From contig NZ_CP011509.1 of the NCBI RefSeq assembly GCF_001027285.1, positions 4,720,501-4,784,500 of the forward strand: DNA of 64,000 bases. Direction: 5' to 3'. Position 1 is the stretch's first letter, and each line of letters opens with the position of its first letter. The translations under genes were made by a program, and so were the position numbers. The stretch is from Archangium gephyra (lineage in GTDB: Bacteria; Myxococcota; Myxococcia; Myxococcales; Myxococcaceae). Below are positions 43,394-52,012 of this stretch, in pieces. The notes beneath the pieces are model-generated. The model did no database searches, was not told the origin of the DNA, and worked only from the letters and a program-made list of their open reading frames with translations.

Positions 43394-44981
43394 CCTTGGA
43401 CTTGCCGCCGCGCGCCGGCTTGGAAGCGGGAGCCTCGGTGGCCTCGCTTCCCTCCAGCTGGGTGGCGCGGCGCCGCACGTACTCCACCAGCGTGCGCACG
43501 CCCACGCCCGTGCCGCCCTTGCCCAGGTAGCCCCGCTCCTTGGGGCTCACCGACGGGCCGGCGATGTCCAGGTGCACCCACGGCGTGTCACCGACGAACT
43601 CCTTGAGGAAGAGGGCCGCGTTGATGGAGCCGCCCCAGCGCTCGCCGGAGTTCTTCATGTCCGCCACCTCCGAGCGCAGCGCGTCCTTCTGCAGCTCGCT
43701 CACCGGCAGACGCCACATCTCCTCGCCCGCCGCGCGCGCCGCCTCCAGCACGTCGTTCATCGTGCCGTCGTGATCGCCGAAGGCGCCCACGATGTAGTTG
43801 CCCAGGGCGATGACGCACGCGCCGGTGAGCGTGGCCAGGTCGATCAGCACCGCCGGCTTGTGCTCGATGGCCCACGACATCACGTCACCGAGCACCAGGC
43901 GGCCCTCGGCGTCCGTGTTGGTGATCTCCACCGTCTTGCCCAGGCGCGAGGTGAGGATGTCCCCGGGCCGGTACGAGGTGCCCGAGGGCATGTTCTCGCA
44001 GGAGCCGATGAAGGCGTGCACGGGGAAGGGCGGCTTGAGCGCGGCGATGACGCGCATGGCGCCCAGCACCGCGGCCGAGCCGGCCATGTCCGTCTTCATC
44101 TCGATCATCGAGTCGGAGGGCTTGAGCGACAGGCCGCCCGAGTCGAAGGTGATCGCCTTGCCCACCAGCGCCACCGGGGCGTTCTTGGCGTGCTTCGCGT
44201 TCTTCGGCGTGTACTCCACGTGGATGAGCTTGGGCTCGTTGATGCTGCCCTGGGCCACCCCGAGGAACATGCCCATCTTCAGCCGCTCGATCTCCTTGCG
44301 GCCGCTCACGGTGATCTTGATGCCGGCCTCCTTCGCCATGTCCTGCGCGGCGCGGGCGAGCGCCTCGGGGTTGACGACGTTGGGGGGCTCGTTGACGAGG
44401 TCGCGCGCCCAGTTGGTGGCCTCGGCCACGCGCTGCGCGAGCGCCACCGCCTGATCGTGCTCCTTCGTCTTGTCCACGCCGCCGGGCAGCGCCAGCCGCA
44501 CCGTGGTCAGCTTGGGGGCGTTCTTCTCCTCCTTGGCCGAGGACTTGTAGCGCTCGAAGCGGTAGGCGCCCAGCTCCAGGCCCTCCACCACGGCGCGCAG
44601 GGAGGCGATGGCGTCCTGCGTCTCGGGCACGGAGAACACGAGCGTGCGCACCTTGAGGCGCTGGGCCGTCTTCGCGGCACGGCCGGCCGCCAGACGCAGC
44701 ACCTCGGGGTTGTACTTGTTGCGCGAGCCCAGGCCCAGCAGCAGCACGCGCTCGGCCTCGAGCTTGCCGTGGGCGTGCATCACGAAGCTCTGCTCGCCCT
44801 TGCCCTTGAAGCCCTCCTGGGTGGCGGCGGTGAGCAGCCGGCCCTCGAAGGCCGTGTCGGCACCAGCCAGCGACGCGGGCGGCTTGTCCCCGGTCTCGCC
44901 TTCGAAGAGGGGAATCACGAGCAGCTCACCGCTCGCGCGGGCGGCCTCGCCGGAGATGAAGCTGTAGTTCATGAGGGACAC
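43389..44981 (-). CDS. pepA: Leucyl aminopeptidase (M17) PepA
   Basis: 530 residues from GTG (an ATG nine bases downstream is an alternative). M17 enzymes remove N-terminal residues with two metals. Seen: VGKAITFDSGGLSLKPSDSM (metal and catalytic Lys/Asp), KTDMAGSAAVLGAM, and the signature NTDAEGRLVLGDVMSWA with the metal-binding Glu and catalytic Arg. The N-terminal macro-type domain spans about 1-175. A C-terminal extension rich in Ala, Lys and Gly (SKPARGGKSKA) is unusual. AGGAG lies three bases before the GTG. Diverges from the phospholipase-like gene. Confidence 0.95.
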   Translation of the reverse strand: MSLMNYSFISGEAARASGELLVIPLFEGETGDKPPASLAGADTAFEGRLLTAATQEGFKGKGEQSFVMHAHGKLEAERVLLLGLGSRNKYNPEVLRLAAGRAAKTAQRLKVRTLVFSVPETQDAIASLRAVVEGLELGAYRFERYKSSAKEEKNAPKLTTVRLALPGGVDKTKEHDQAVALAQRVAEATNWARDLVNEPPNVVNPEALARAAQDMAKEAGIKITVSGRKEIERLKMGMFLGVAQGSINEPKLIHVEYTPKNAKHAKNAPVALVGKAITFDSGGLSLKPSDSMIEMKTDMAGSAAVLGAMRVIAALKPPFPVHAFIGSCENMPSGTSYRPGDILTSRLGKTVEITNTDAEGRLVLGDVMSWAIEHKPAVLIDLATLTGACVIALGNYIVGAFGDHDGTMNDVLEAARAAGEEMWRLPVSELQKDALRSEVADMKNSGERWGGSINAALFLKEFVGDTPWVHLDIAGPSVSPKERGYLGKGGTGVGVRTLVEYVRRRATQLEGSEATEAPASKPARGGKSKA

Positions 44982-45091
44982 GGGCTCCTGGAAATAGGGG
45001 GTCGCGACTGTAGCGCCACGAATGTTTCAGGCAAGAACGGTCGAGCGTTCCGTCATTGCATGGACGCCGCCCGGTGGCTACGTCCTGGCGC

Positions 45092-45985
45092 ATGCCCTCG
45101 TTGCTGCTGCACCTCACGGCGATCGAAAGACTGGCGGCCAACCCGGGAGACCTGCCCGAGGACTTCGTGCGGGCCCTGTCCGAGGACCTGGCCTACGCGC
45201 GCTTCGGCGCGGCGCTGCCGGACCTGCCCCTGTGTGAAGGCGTCCGGGGTGGGCTGCGCGCCTGTTACTCGGGGCAGGACTGGCCCCACTTCGCGCGGCT
45301 GTACCATGAGAAGGCGCCCGTGGGCATGGGCCTGAAGATGGCCGAGCTGGTCGCCGCCGGTGCGCTGGTGGGCACCGAGGCCGGGCTGGCGCTGCTGGCC
45401 GGCTACTTCACCCACCTGTCCCTGGATAGGGCGCTCCATCCACGGGTGGACAATCTGGTGGTGCGCCACCGGCGCCGGGGCGAGCACGCGCTCGCGGCGC
45501 ACCGGCAGATCGAATGGACGCAGACGCTCTTCTACCTGCGCGAGCTGCACGGGGTGGATCTGGTGGGCAGTCCGCGCCTGCGCGCGAAGTTCGAGGTGAC
45601 CAAGAGCGCGGGCTTCCCGGTGAAGGGCATCGGCCGCGGCATCTACGAGCTGGTGCGGCTGGCCTCGCAGGAGACGCTGCAGCAAGCGCCCACCAAACAA
45701 CAGGTGGACGGCTGGGCGCGGGGCCTCTACCTCGCGGGGCTCTATCTCTCCAGCCCCCTGGGGCGGATGCGCGCCTTGCCTGCCTGGTCCCAGCTCAGCT
45801 TCCAGGAGCTGTACCGCAACGACACGTTCGACTTCGCCGCCGAGGTGGAGCTCGCGGTGACGCAGGCCCGTGGGGTGTTGCGGCGTCTGCTGGCGTACAT
45901 GGCGCGCGGCATCTTCACCCCGCGGGCCCGCGCGCGCTTCCTCGAGGAGTTCCCCGAGGGCACCATTGGTGCATGCGCCGCATAA
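45092..45985 (+). CDS. Zinc-dependent phospholipase C-like protein
   Basis: 297 residues. Layout fits the zinc-dependent phospholipase C/S1-P1 nuclease-like family: an N-terminal LLLHLTAIERLAANP, then LAYARFGAALPDLPLCE, then FARLYHEKAPVG and GYFTHLSLDRALHPRVDNL, whose scattered His and Asp residues are the likely metal ligands. There is no signal peptide, unlike secreted members, so it probably acts in the cytoplasm. The ribosome site is weak. Function beyond the fold is not established. Confidence 0.7.
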   Translation: MPSLLLHLTAIERLAANPGDLPEDFVRALSEDLAYARFGAALPDLPLCEGVRGGLRACYSGQDWPHFARLYHEKAPVGMGLKMAELVAAGALVGTEAGLALLAGYFTHLSLDRALHPRVDNLVVRHRRRGEHALAAHRQIEWTQTLFYLRELHGVDLVGSPRLRAKFEVTKSAGFPVKGIGRGIYELVRLASQETLQQAPTKQQVDGWARGLYLAGLYLSSPLGRMRALPAWSQLSFQELYRNDTFDFAAEVELAVTQARGVLRRLLAYMARGIFTPRARARFLEEFPEGTIGACAA

Positions 45986-46008
45986 GCGTTCCCTGCACGA
46001 AGAGCAAC

Positions 46009-46029
46009 CGGCCGATCGAGCATCGGCCG
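46009..46029 (+). terminator. Hairpin between phospholipase-like and TauE genes
   Basis: CGGCCGAT (46009-46016) and ATCGGCCG (46022-46029) with loop CGAGC, 24 bp after the stop. Perfect 8-bp stem, no T-tract. Confidence 0.5.
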
Positions 46030-46084
46030 TCAAGGGGAATGCGGCTATCCGATCCGCGAGGCGGCCCCTATCCTCTGCGTGGGT

Positions 46085-46861
46085 ATGACGCTTCTCCTCT
46101 TGATATCCGCCGGTGTCCTCGCGGGACTCACGGGCGCACTGCTGGGTGTAGGTGGAGGGGTCATCCTCGTCCCCACCCTGGTGCTTGGCTTCAAGGTTCC
46201 GCTGGAGGACGCCGTCCCCGCGAGCCTCATGTGTGTGGTGGCCAGCTCCTGTGGCGCGGCGGCCAGCTATGTGGAGCGCCGGCTCAGTGACATCCGCCTC
46301 GGGTTGACGCTGGAGCTGGCCACGGTGATGGGGGCCATCGTCGGAGGGCTGGTGGCGGGCCTGCTGGCGCCGGCGTGGGTGGCCCTGGTGTTCGGCCTCT
46401 TCACCCTCTACGTGTCGGCGCAGATGCTGCTGTCGAGCCCGCCGCCGGAGCAGGGTATCGAGGAGTACGTGCCCACCAACTACCCGCTGGGCATCTCCGG
46501 CTCCTTCGTGGCCGGGAGCCTGTCGGCGCTGCTGGGGGTGGGAGGCGGTCCGCTCAAGGTGCCCCTGATGAGCTACGGCATGGGGGTGCCCTTCAAGGTG
46601 GCCAGCGCCACCAGCAACCTCATGATCGGCGTGACGGGGGCGGCGAGCGTGGCCGCCTACGCCTGGCGCGGGCACGTGAAGCTCGACCTGGTGGCGCCGC
46701 TGGTGGTGGGGGTGCTGGCGGGTGCGTCCGTGGGATGCCGGCTGATGCCGCGCGTGCCCACCTCGGTGTTGCGGCGGTTGTTCGCTCTGGTGCTGCTGGT
46801 GGTGGCGGCCCAGATGCTGTGGAAGGGAGGGGAGGGACTGTGGCCGAGCCTGCCGACATGA
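46085..46861 (+). CDS. TauE/SafE-family anion exporter
   Basis: 258 residues, about eight membrane spans. The family's repeated motif occurs twice: GALLGVGGGVILVPTLV near the N-terminus and SALLGVGGGPLKVPLMS after the middle. TauE/SafE proteins move sulfite, sulfoacetate or related organosulfur anions across the inner membrane. An in-frame GTG six bases upstream is possible. The ATGA overlap with the DUF1634 gene shows the two are one unit. Confidence 0.9.
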   Translation: MTLLLLISAGVLAGLTGALLGVGGGVILVPTLVLGFKVPLEDAVPASLMCVVASSCGAAASYVERRLSDIRLGLTLELATVMGAIVGGLVAGLLAPAWVALVFGLFTLYVSAQMLLSSPPPEQGIEEYVPTNYPLGISGSFVAGSLSALLGVGGGPLKVPLMSYGMGVPFKVASATSNLMIGVTGAASVAAYAWRGHVKLDLVAPLVVGVLAGASVGCRLMPRVPTSVLRRLFALVLLVVAAQMLWKGGEGLWPSLPT

Positions 46862-47307
46862 GGACGAGTGCGGTATCCCCCGTGGTGACGGGGGCCATTC
46901 CCATGAACCTGGAGAACGCCGTCCGGGCGAAGACGGCACCTCCCTTGCCCCAGACGGCCGCCGTGGCGCCCGTCATCCCGGGCGTGGTGGACAGCCCGGC
47001 GCACGTCCGGCGCGCGGAGGCGGGCGAGCAGTGGATCTCCCGGCTCCTCCGCGCGGGCTCCCTGTGCAGCGGAGGCCTCTTCCTCGCCTCCGTGGCGCTG
47101 GAGTTCCTGCCCCAATCCGAGACCGTGCACGTGGCCATCGACGTGCTGCGCAAGGGCGCGGCCTCGGCCCTGCTGGTGACGCCCGTGGTGCGGCTGGTGG
47201 TGGCCGGCACCAGCCTGGGTCTCCGGGGCGAGTGGAAGTACGCGCTCTACGCCGCCGGAGTGCTGGGACTGCTCGCGGTGGCGGTGGGCGCGGGACTCCA
47301 CGCCTGA
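46858..47307 (+). CDS. DUF1634 membrane protein, partner of TauE
   Basis: 149 residues. A 60-residue Pro/Ala-rich cytoplasmic N-terminus precedes WISRLLRAGSLCSGGLFLA, which has the DUF1634 look, and two more spans (ASALLVTPVVRLVVAGTS, YALYAAGVLGLLAVAVG). DUF1634 proteins commonly follow TauE/SafE exporters, as here, and may form a complex with them. Coupled by ATGA overlap. Confidence 0.78.
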   Translation: MRTSAVSPVVTGAIPMNLENAVRAKTAPPLPQTAAVAPVIPGVVDSPAHVRRAEAGEQWISRLLRAGSLCSGGLFLASVALEFLPQSETVHVAIDVLRKGAASALLVTPVVRLVVAGTSLGLRGEWKYALYAAGVLGLLAVAVGAGLHA

Positions 47308-47320
47308 GTCACCGCCCGGG

Positions 47321-48190
47321 TCACACCCCGCGCGCGTCGAAGTGGGCCAGCACCTTCCGGGCCTTGGCCACGTCGTCGGCGCGTCCCTGCTCCTCGAAGA
47401 GCGGAATCACCGCCTCGAGCTCGGCGCGCGCGGTCTTCCAGTCCTGCACGAAGGTGCACGCGATGCTCAGGTCCCACCGGGCCCGCGCCTCGTAGGCGTG
47501 ATCGTGCAGCTGCTCGTACAGCTCCGCCGCCGTGTGCAGGTGCGGACGCGCCGCCTCGTGGTTGCCCAGCAGGCCCTCGGCCTCGCCCAGCAGCAGCCGG
47601 CACAGCGCCAGGGGCTCCGGATCCTCTTCCTTCTCCAGCAGGGGCAGTGCCTCGGAGAAGCGCTTGCGCGCCGCTTCGTACTCGCCCGCTTCCATGCGGA
47701 TGTCGCCGATGTCCAGCAGCAGCTGGGCGATGCGCGGCCCGTTCTTCGCCTGCCGGTAGAGCAGCAGCGCCTCCTGGTACTTCTCCTCGGCCGCCTTGGT
47801 ATGGCCCAGCGAGCGCAGCGACTCGCCGATGGCCGCCCGGCACAGCGCCTCGTTCTCCTGATCCTTCAGCTCGTTGAAGAGGGCCGTGGCTCCGGAGATG
47901 TGCTCGATGGCGTGCCGGTGATCCTCGAAGTTGGCGCTCACCACCCCGAGGCCGAAGAGCGCCTGCGCCTGGCCGTACTTGTCCCCGGCCGTCTGGAAGC
48001 AGCCCAGCGCCTCCTCGTAGTGGCGGCGGCTCTCGGCGTGGTCCTCGAGCATGCCGTGCAGCTCGGCCAGGTGCACCAGCCCCTTGCCGATCTCCGCGGG
48101 GTCGCCGGTGATGCGCGTCACGGCGAGCGCGTTGCGCTGGTTCTTCAGGGCTTCTTGGATGTGGGCGCGTTCGGTATCGGAGAGGCTCAT
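47321..48190 (-). CDS. Tetratricopeptide-repeat protein
   Basis: 289 residues, almost entirely TPR helical pairs (about six): GKGLVHLAELHGMLEDHAES, YGQAQALFGLGVVSANFEDH, CRAAIGESLRSLGHTKAAEE, IAQLLLDIGDIRMEAGEYEA, LCRLLLGEAEGLLGNHEAA and RARWDLSIACTFVQDWKTA. Cytoplasmic scaffold. It lies nine bases after the frameshifted Xre-type regulator gene on the same strand, so it is probably in the same transcript. Confidence 0.82.
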   Translation of the reverse strand: MSLSDTERAHIQEALKNQRNALAVTRITGDPAEIGKGLVHLAELHGMLEDHAESRRHYEEALGCFQTAGDKYGQAQALFGLGVVSANFEDHRHAIEHISGATALFNELKDQENEALCRAAIGESLRSLGHTKAAEEKYQEALLLYRQAKNGPRIAQLLLDIGDIRMEAGEYEAARKRFSEALPLLEKEEDPEPLALCRLLLGEAEGLLGNHEAARPHLHTAAELYEQLHDHAYEARARWDLSIACTFVQDWKTARAELEAVIPLFEEQGRADDVAKARKVLAHFDARGV

Positions 48191-48199
48191 GGTGGGGGC

Positions 48200-49761
48200 T
48201 CAGTGCTCCTCGCCCTTGTTGCGTCGGCGCGGCTGCTTGTCCAGCGAATCCGCACGGCCCTCGCCATTGCTTCGCCCGGCCTCGTGCACCAGCAGGGGCG
48301 AGAAGAAGCAATCCTTCTTGGTGTATTCGTCGAAGGAGAAGGCGAAGCGGTAGCTGGCCGCCGCGCGCTGGTTGCAGTCGGTGCGCTCGCAGAAGCGGCA
48401 GGAGATGCCGCTGGGCACCGCGTCCTTGCGCAGATCCGTGGTGGGCAGCCCGTACGCCAGGTACTTGGCGTTCTCCGCGTGCGTGCCCAGGCCAATCGAG
48501 TAGGCCGTGCCGCGCACGATGGAGCCCTCAATCGGCTGCAACTGCACCTTGGCGAAGCAGAAGTACGAGGTGCCGTCCGGCATCATCGAGTACTGCCGGG
48601 TGATTTGAGACGGGTTGAGGAAGGCCAGGTGCACGGCCCACTTGCCGCACGAGCCGCCGCCCGTGGCGAACTTGATGCCGGTGCCGCTGTAGCGCTTGGA
48701 GATATTGCCGGCGATGTCCGAGCGCAGGAAGTGGAAGGGCAGGCCCTTGCGCTTGGGATCCGACAGGTTGCACAGGCGGTGGGCCACCGTCTCGTACGTG
48801 GTGCCGAAGAGGTTGGAGAGCAGCTCCACGTCGTAGCGCGTGCGCTCCACCTCCTTGAAGAAGTCCCCGTACGGCAGCATCAGCGCGCCGGCGAAGTAGT
48901 TGGCCAGGTTCACCTTGATGAGCCGCTGCGTCTCCGCGTGCCGCGTGCGCACCGCGCCCACGATCCGCTCCACCAGCTTCTCCTTGTCCAACACCATGAG
49001 GCCGATGGACGCGGCGAGCTGGAACTTGAGCGGCTGCTCGGTCAGGTCCGGCGAGAGGATGAGCTCCTGGGTCTCCGGATCGAACCGGCGCACCACCGAG
49101 GAGCCGCTGGCCGCGGACTCGAAGCGCACCCGGTAGCCGAAGCGCTCCTCCAGCAGTGGCACCAGCTGCTGGCTGGTGAGCAGGCGCCCCAGCTTGAAGT
49201 CACGCCGCAGCGCCTCGGCCTGCTCCTCCAGCTCGGGGAAGTAGTTGTGGTGCGTCTGGAGGAAGTCGCTCACCTCGTCGAAGGGCGAGTAGTCGAAGCG
49301 CAGGCCCGGCCCGGACGAGCTGCCCGGCACCGTCTGCGTGCGCGCCCGCTCCTCGGCATTGAGCTGCGCCAGCACGTTCTCCAGCTGCGTGCGCGTGTTC
49401 TTGTAGAGGTTGAAGAGCGCCGCCACCGTGCCCGCCAGCTTCGGCTCGGCCGACAGGCTCTGCAGGGACTCCGGATCGATGTCGAGGCTCTTGAGGAGCG
49501 GCTCGTCCAACAGCTTCGCGAGCGCCTCGTCCACCCGGCCCTCGCCGAGCGTGGACATGAACTGCTCGGGGTCCTGGTCGAAGTAGCGCAGGGCCTTCCA
49601 CAGCAGGGGAAGGGCATCACCCGCTTGCCCTTCTCGATGAGGTTCAGGTACGCCGGGGAGACCCCCAGGTCCTTGGCCGCGTCCGTCTGCTTGATGTTCC
49701 GCGCGAGCCTCAGACTGCGCAGCTTCAGGCCTACGTTCGCGTTGAGTGCGTTCTCGTTCAT
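48200..49761 (-). pseudogene. Xre/ScfR-type transcriptional regulator, split by a one-base frameshift
   Basis: The N-terminus (from 49761) is an Xre-type helix-turn-helix: VGLKLRSLRLARNIKQTDAA and LGVSPAYLNLIEKGKRVMPF. The protein then changes frame: at 49606-49609 one G (C on the coding strand) is missing. Restoring it gives PFPLLWKALRYFDQDPEQF and joins the 452-residue second frame, which has the short-chain fatty-acyl-regulator layout (HNYFPELEEQAEALRRDFK, the IrrE-like middle, and C-terminal CRFCERTDCNQRAA). Family members control acetate, propionate and glyoxylate genes. With the frameshift, only a truncated HTH fragment would be made, unless the base is a sequencing error. Confidence 0.82.
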
Positions 49762-50168
49762 CTCTGCGCGTCCTGGAGGGGAGGTGTCACTCCCAGTACC
49801 GGTTCCCTCCGACATGGCCACTGTGCGGAGGCTTTTACCGATTTGCAACCAACGTTTTCGAGCACGGGTCCCCGTGTTCTCGAGGGAACCCCGGGAGGGC
49901 CTCGTCCCCGTCCCCGCGTGTTCACTAACGGGTAAGCTGTTGATTTTACAGCGCTTGATGTGTGATTTCGCGCCTTGTACCACAGGACAACCCGCTGGTT
50001 GTCAAAATTTTACCCGTAACGTTTACCAACGCTGGGACGGTGCGCCGGGGGCTGGGAAGGTTGGGTGTGGGACAGGAAACCCGGGGGCCGGTCTCCCGCC
50101 GTGGTTGCATGGGAGCACGTGGGCGGGTTCCGCTGCGCCCGTTTCACCTGGAGTCAAAAGGGTTCGAC
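49762..50168. other. 407-bp upstream region with several inverted repeats
   Basis: No gene is seen. It separates the divergent regulator and gluzincin genes. AT-rich patches (49920-50020) hold the inverted repeats described next. TTTGCAA at 49842-49848 resembles half of the RamB-type site (TTTGCAAA) but is too short to weigh. Confidence 0.5.
49928..50017. promoter_or_regulatory. Paired ACGGGTAA/TTACCCGT sites, candidate operators
   Basis: ACGGGTAA (49928-49935) and its complement TTACCCGT (50010-50017), 82 bp apart (about eight turns), each flanked by TA-rich sequence. Between them GACAACC-CGCT-GGTTGTC (49986-50003) is a separate perfect 7-bp hairpin. They lie between the regulator start and the next gene, where an Xre-type protein would autoregulate. 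Confidence 0.45.
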
Positions 50169-51587
50169 ATGCCTCCATCCAGGCCGGGTCTCTCCCTCGT
50201 GGCATGGGCCGCCCTGCTGGGGGCGCTGTGCTCCTGTCTTCCCGTGCGGCCGCCGCCTTCCCGCGAGGAACCGGGCCGCCTGCGCTACCACGTCACCTAT
50301 GTCCGCGAGCCGCGGCACGCGCTGGAGGTGGGCATCCTCCGGGTAGGGGAGGGGGCTCCACGCGACTTCCTCTTCAGTCAACCGGGCGGTGTCGAGCGGG
50401 TGCGCATCTTTGGAGCGGATGGCTCGGAGCGCGAGCTGCCGGTGTCCGCCGAGGGCCACGTCCTCGTCCCGCCGGACACCCGCTCGTTGCGCTACCGCTA
50501 CGTGCTGGACGCGAGCCGGCGCGGGAGACACGCGGGCTTCTTCACCGGCCAGGGCGAGGACGACGCGAGGCAGGTCGCGGGCCGCGCCTGGCTGTTGCGC
50601 CCGCGCTCGGTGGGCCCGGCGCTGCGCGCGGAGCTCGTGGTGGAGGGCGTGGATGCGCTGCTGCCCTGGGTGCCGGACGCGCGCGGCGTCTACCAGCTGC
50701 AAGGCGATGATCTGGTGAACTCGGGCTTCCACTCCTTTGGCGGACGGCGGTGCACGGTGCGCCTGCCGGGCGGTGTGCTGGAGGTGGCGGTGCTCGGCCG
50801 TCCGTCCCACATGGATGACGCGGCGCTCTGCGCGTGGCTGGAGCGCTCCGCCCGCGAGGTGCTGACGGTGCGGCGCTCCTTCCCGTACCCCCGCGTCACC
50901 GTGGGCCTCGTCACGGTGCCGGCCCGCGAGGATCCCGTTCCCTTCGGCATGGTGCTGTGGAGCACGCCGCCGAGCATCTCGCTGTGGGTGGGCCAGGACG
51001 CGGCGCCGGCCGCCTTCACGCGGGACTGGGTGGCCGTGCACGAGCTCCTCCACCTGGCCCATCCGCCCATCTTCCCGCGCGTCGCGTGGCTGTCCGAGGG
51101 ACTGGCCACCTACTACACGGAGCTGGCGCGGGCGCGCTCGGGCCGGCAGACGCCGGAGCGCGCGTGGGTGGAGCTGCTGGCCGGCTTCGAGCGGGCGCGC
51201 CGCGCCGTGGGCTCGCGCACCATGGAGGACGTCGTCACCCGGGGCGACTCGTACCTGGGCACCTATTGGACGGGCGCGCTCGTCGCCCTGCACCTGGATG
51301 TCGAGCTGCGCCGCCTCACCGGCAACACGCGCGGCCTCGATGATGTGCTCGAGCGGCTCGCCGAGTCCGGCCCGGCTGCAACTTTCGACGCATTCGGCGC
51401 GGCGGTGGACGCCATCGCCGGCCGGCCGCTCTTCCACGAGGTGCTGTCCCGCCATCTGCCCCGGCCCGCTTTGGCCGAGCTGGAGCCTCTGTTAGAAGCA
51501 CTGGGCGTGGAGCCCGCGCCGGACGGAGTGCGGTTGGGCATCGCCCGCGACAGCACGCTCCGGGACGCCCTGGTGGCCCCGCGTTGA
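50169..51587 (+). CDS. Secreted gluzincin-type metallopeptidase (M1/M61-like)
   Basis: 472 residues with a hydrophobic signal (LSLVAWAALLGALCSC; the cysteines could serve as a weak lipobox). The zinc site is clear: WVAVHELLHLAHP (HExxH) followed 22 residues later by WLSEGLATYYTELA, the third-ligand glutamate. The N-terminal half is beta-rich, as in M61 glycyl aminopeptidase-like proteins (RVTVGLVTVPAREDPVPFGM). Ends before the MNIO operon and is on the same strand with 88 bp between. Confidence 0.82.
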   Translation: MPPSRPGLSLVAWAALLGALCSCLPVRPPPSREEPGRLRYHVTYVREPRHALEVGILRVGEGAPRDFLFSQPGGVERVRIFGADGSERELPVSAEGHVLVPPDTRSLRYRYVLDASRRGRHAGFFTGQGEDDARQVAGRAWLLRPRSVGPALRAELVVEGVDALLPWVPDARGVYQLQGDDLVNSGFHSFGGRRCTVRLPGGVLEVAVLGRPSHMDDAALCAWLERSAREVLTVRRSFPYPRVTVGLVTVPAREDPVPFGMVLWSTPPSISLWVGQDAAPAAFTRDWVAVHELLHLAHPPIFPRVAWLSEGLATYYTELARARSGRQTPERAWVELLAGFERARRAVGSRTMEDVVTRGDSYLGTYWTGALVALHLDVELRRLTGNTRGLDDVLERLAESGPAATFDAFGAAVDAIAGRPLFHEVLSRHLPRPALAELEPLLEALGVEPAPDGVRLGIARDSTLRDALVAPR

Positions 51588-51593
51588 GGGGCC

Positions 51594-51621
51594 TGTAACC
51601 CTCAAACCCGTCGTGCGTATG
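51594..51621 (+). promoter_or_regulatory. Candidate ECF-type promoter of the RiPP operon
   Basis: TGTAACC (51594-51600) and CGTATG (51616-51621) are 15 bases apart, an acceptable ECF-sigma -35/-10 arrangement with a GTAAC core. It lies 55 bp before the precursor gene. Some bufferin-type operons in Caulobacter are controlled by an ECF sigma factor using GTAACC-type -35 boxes; the assignment here is by resemblance. Confidence 0.45.
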
Positions 51622-51675
51622 ACACCGCGCGAGCTTCTCGCAGCCGTTCCACCCCCCGCAGTGAAAGGACACACC

Positions 51676-51912
51676 ATGAACATCAAGACCATGGCCGCCA
51701 TCGTTGGAACCCTCTCCCTCGGCACGCTCGCCACGGGCTGTGCGACGTCGAAGTCGGCGGCCCCCGCCGATCAGACGGGCACCGCCGCCGCCAGCCAGGA
51801 GAAGGGCGGCGAGTCCCAGTGCAGCGGCCAGAAGGCCGGCACCACCGAGGAGAAGGGTGGCGAGCACAAGTGCGGCGCCAATGGCTGTGGTGGCGCCACC
51901 AAGCCGCAGTAA
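51676..51912 (+). CDS. RiPP-type precursor peptide (HvfA/bufferin-like)
   Basis: 78 residues. A Sec-type signal or weak lipobox region (residues 1-22, TLATGC) is followed by a low-complexity hydrophilic part with two imperfect repeats: EKGGESQCSG (42-51) and EKGGEHKCGA (59-68), then NGCGG. Cysteines at 49, 66 and 71 are the only ones after the signal. EHKCG resembles the EGKCG core in HvfA-family peptides, whose cysteines are converted to oxazolone-thioamide groups that bind Cu(I). It directly precedes an MNIO (DUF692) enzyme and DUF2063 partner. AAAGGAC is seven bases before the ATG. Activity is inferred. Confidence 0.72.
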   Translation: MNIKTMAAIVGTLSLGTLATGCATSKSAAPADQTGTAAASQEKGGESQCSGQKAGTTEEKGGEHKCGANGCGGATKPQ

Positions 51913-51920
51913 CGAATAGC

Positions 51921-51944
51921 CCCCGGAGTCTCGGGGTTGTCTTC
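51921..51944 (+). terminator. Weak hairpin between precursor and MNIO genes
   Basis: CCCCG (51921-51925) can pair with CGGGG (51932-51936), and TTGTCTT follows. A leaky terminator here would give more precursor than enzyme, as is common in RiPP operons. The stem is only 5-6 bp. Confidence 0.35.
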
Positions 51945-52012
51945 CGGGCGGCTGGGGCCTCTTCCCGCCGCCCGTGTCTTTTGGTGGCCGTGTTTTTCCT
52001 GGAGGTTCGCCG

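Noticed and set aside
49842-49848. TTTGCAA as a RamB-type site
   Set aside because: Too short and frequent by chance to support.
47342-50710. Plus-strand frame of more than 1100 codons across the TPR and regulator genes
   Set aside because: It runs antisense to well-supported minus-strand genes and through a regulatory spacer; composition is typical of a shadow frame in high-GC DNA.
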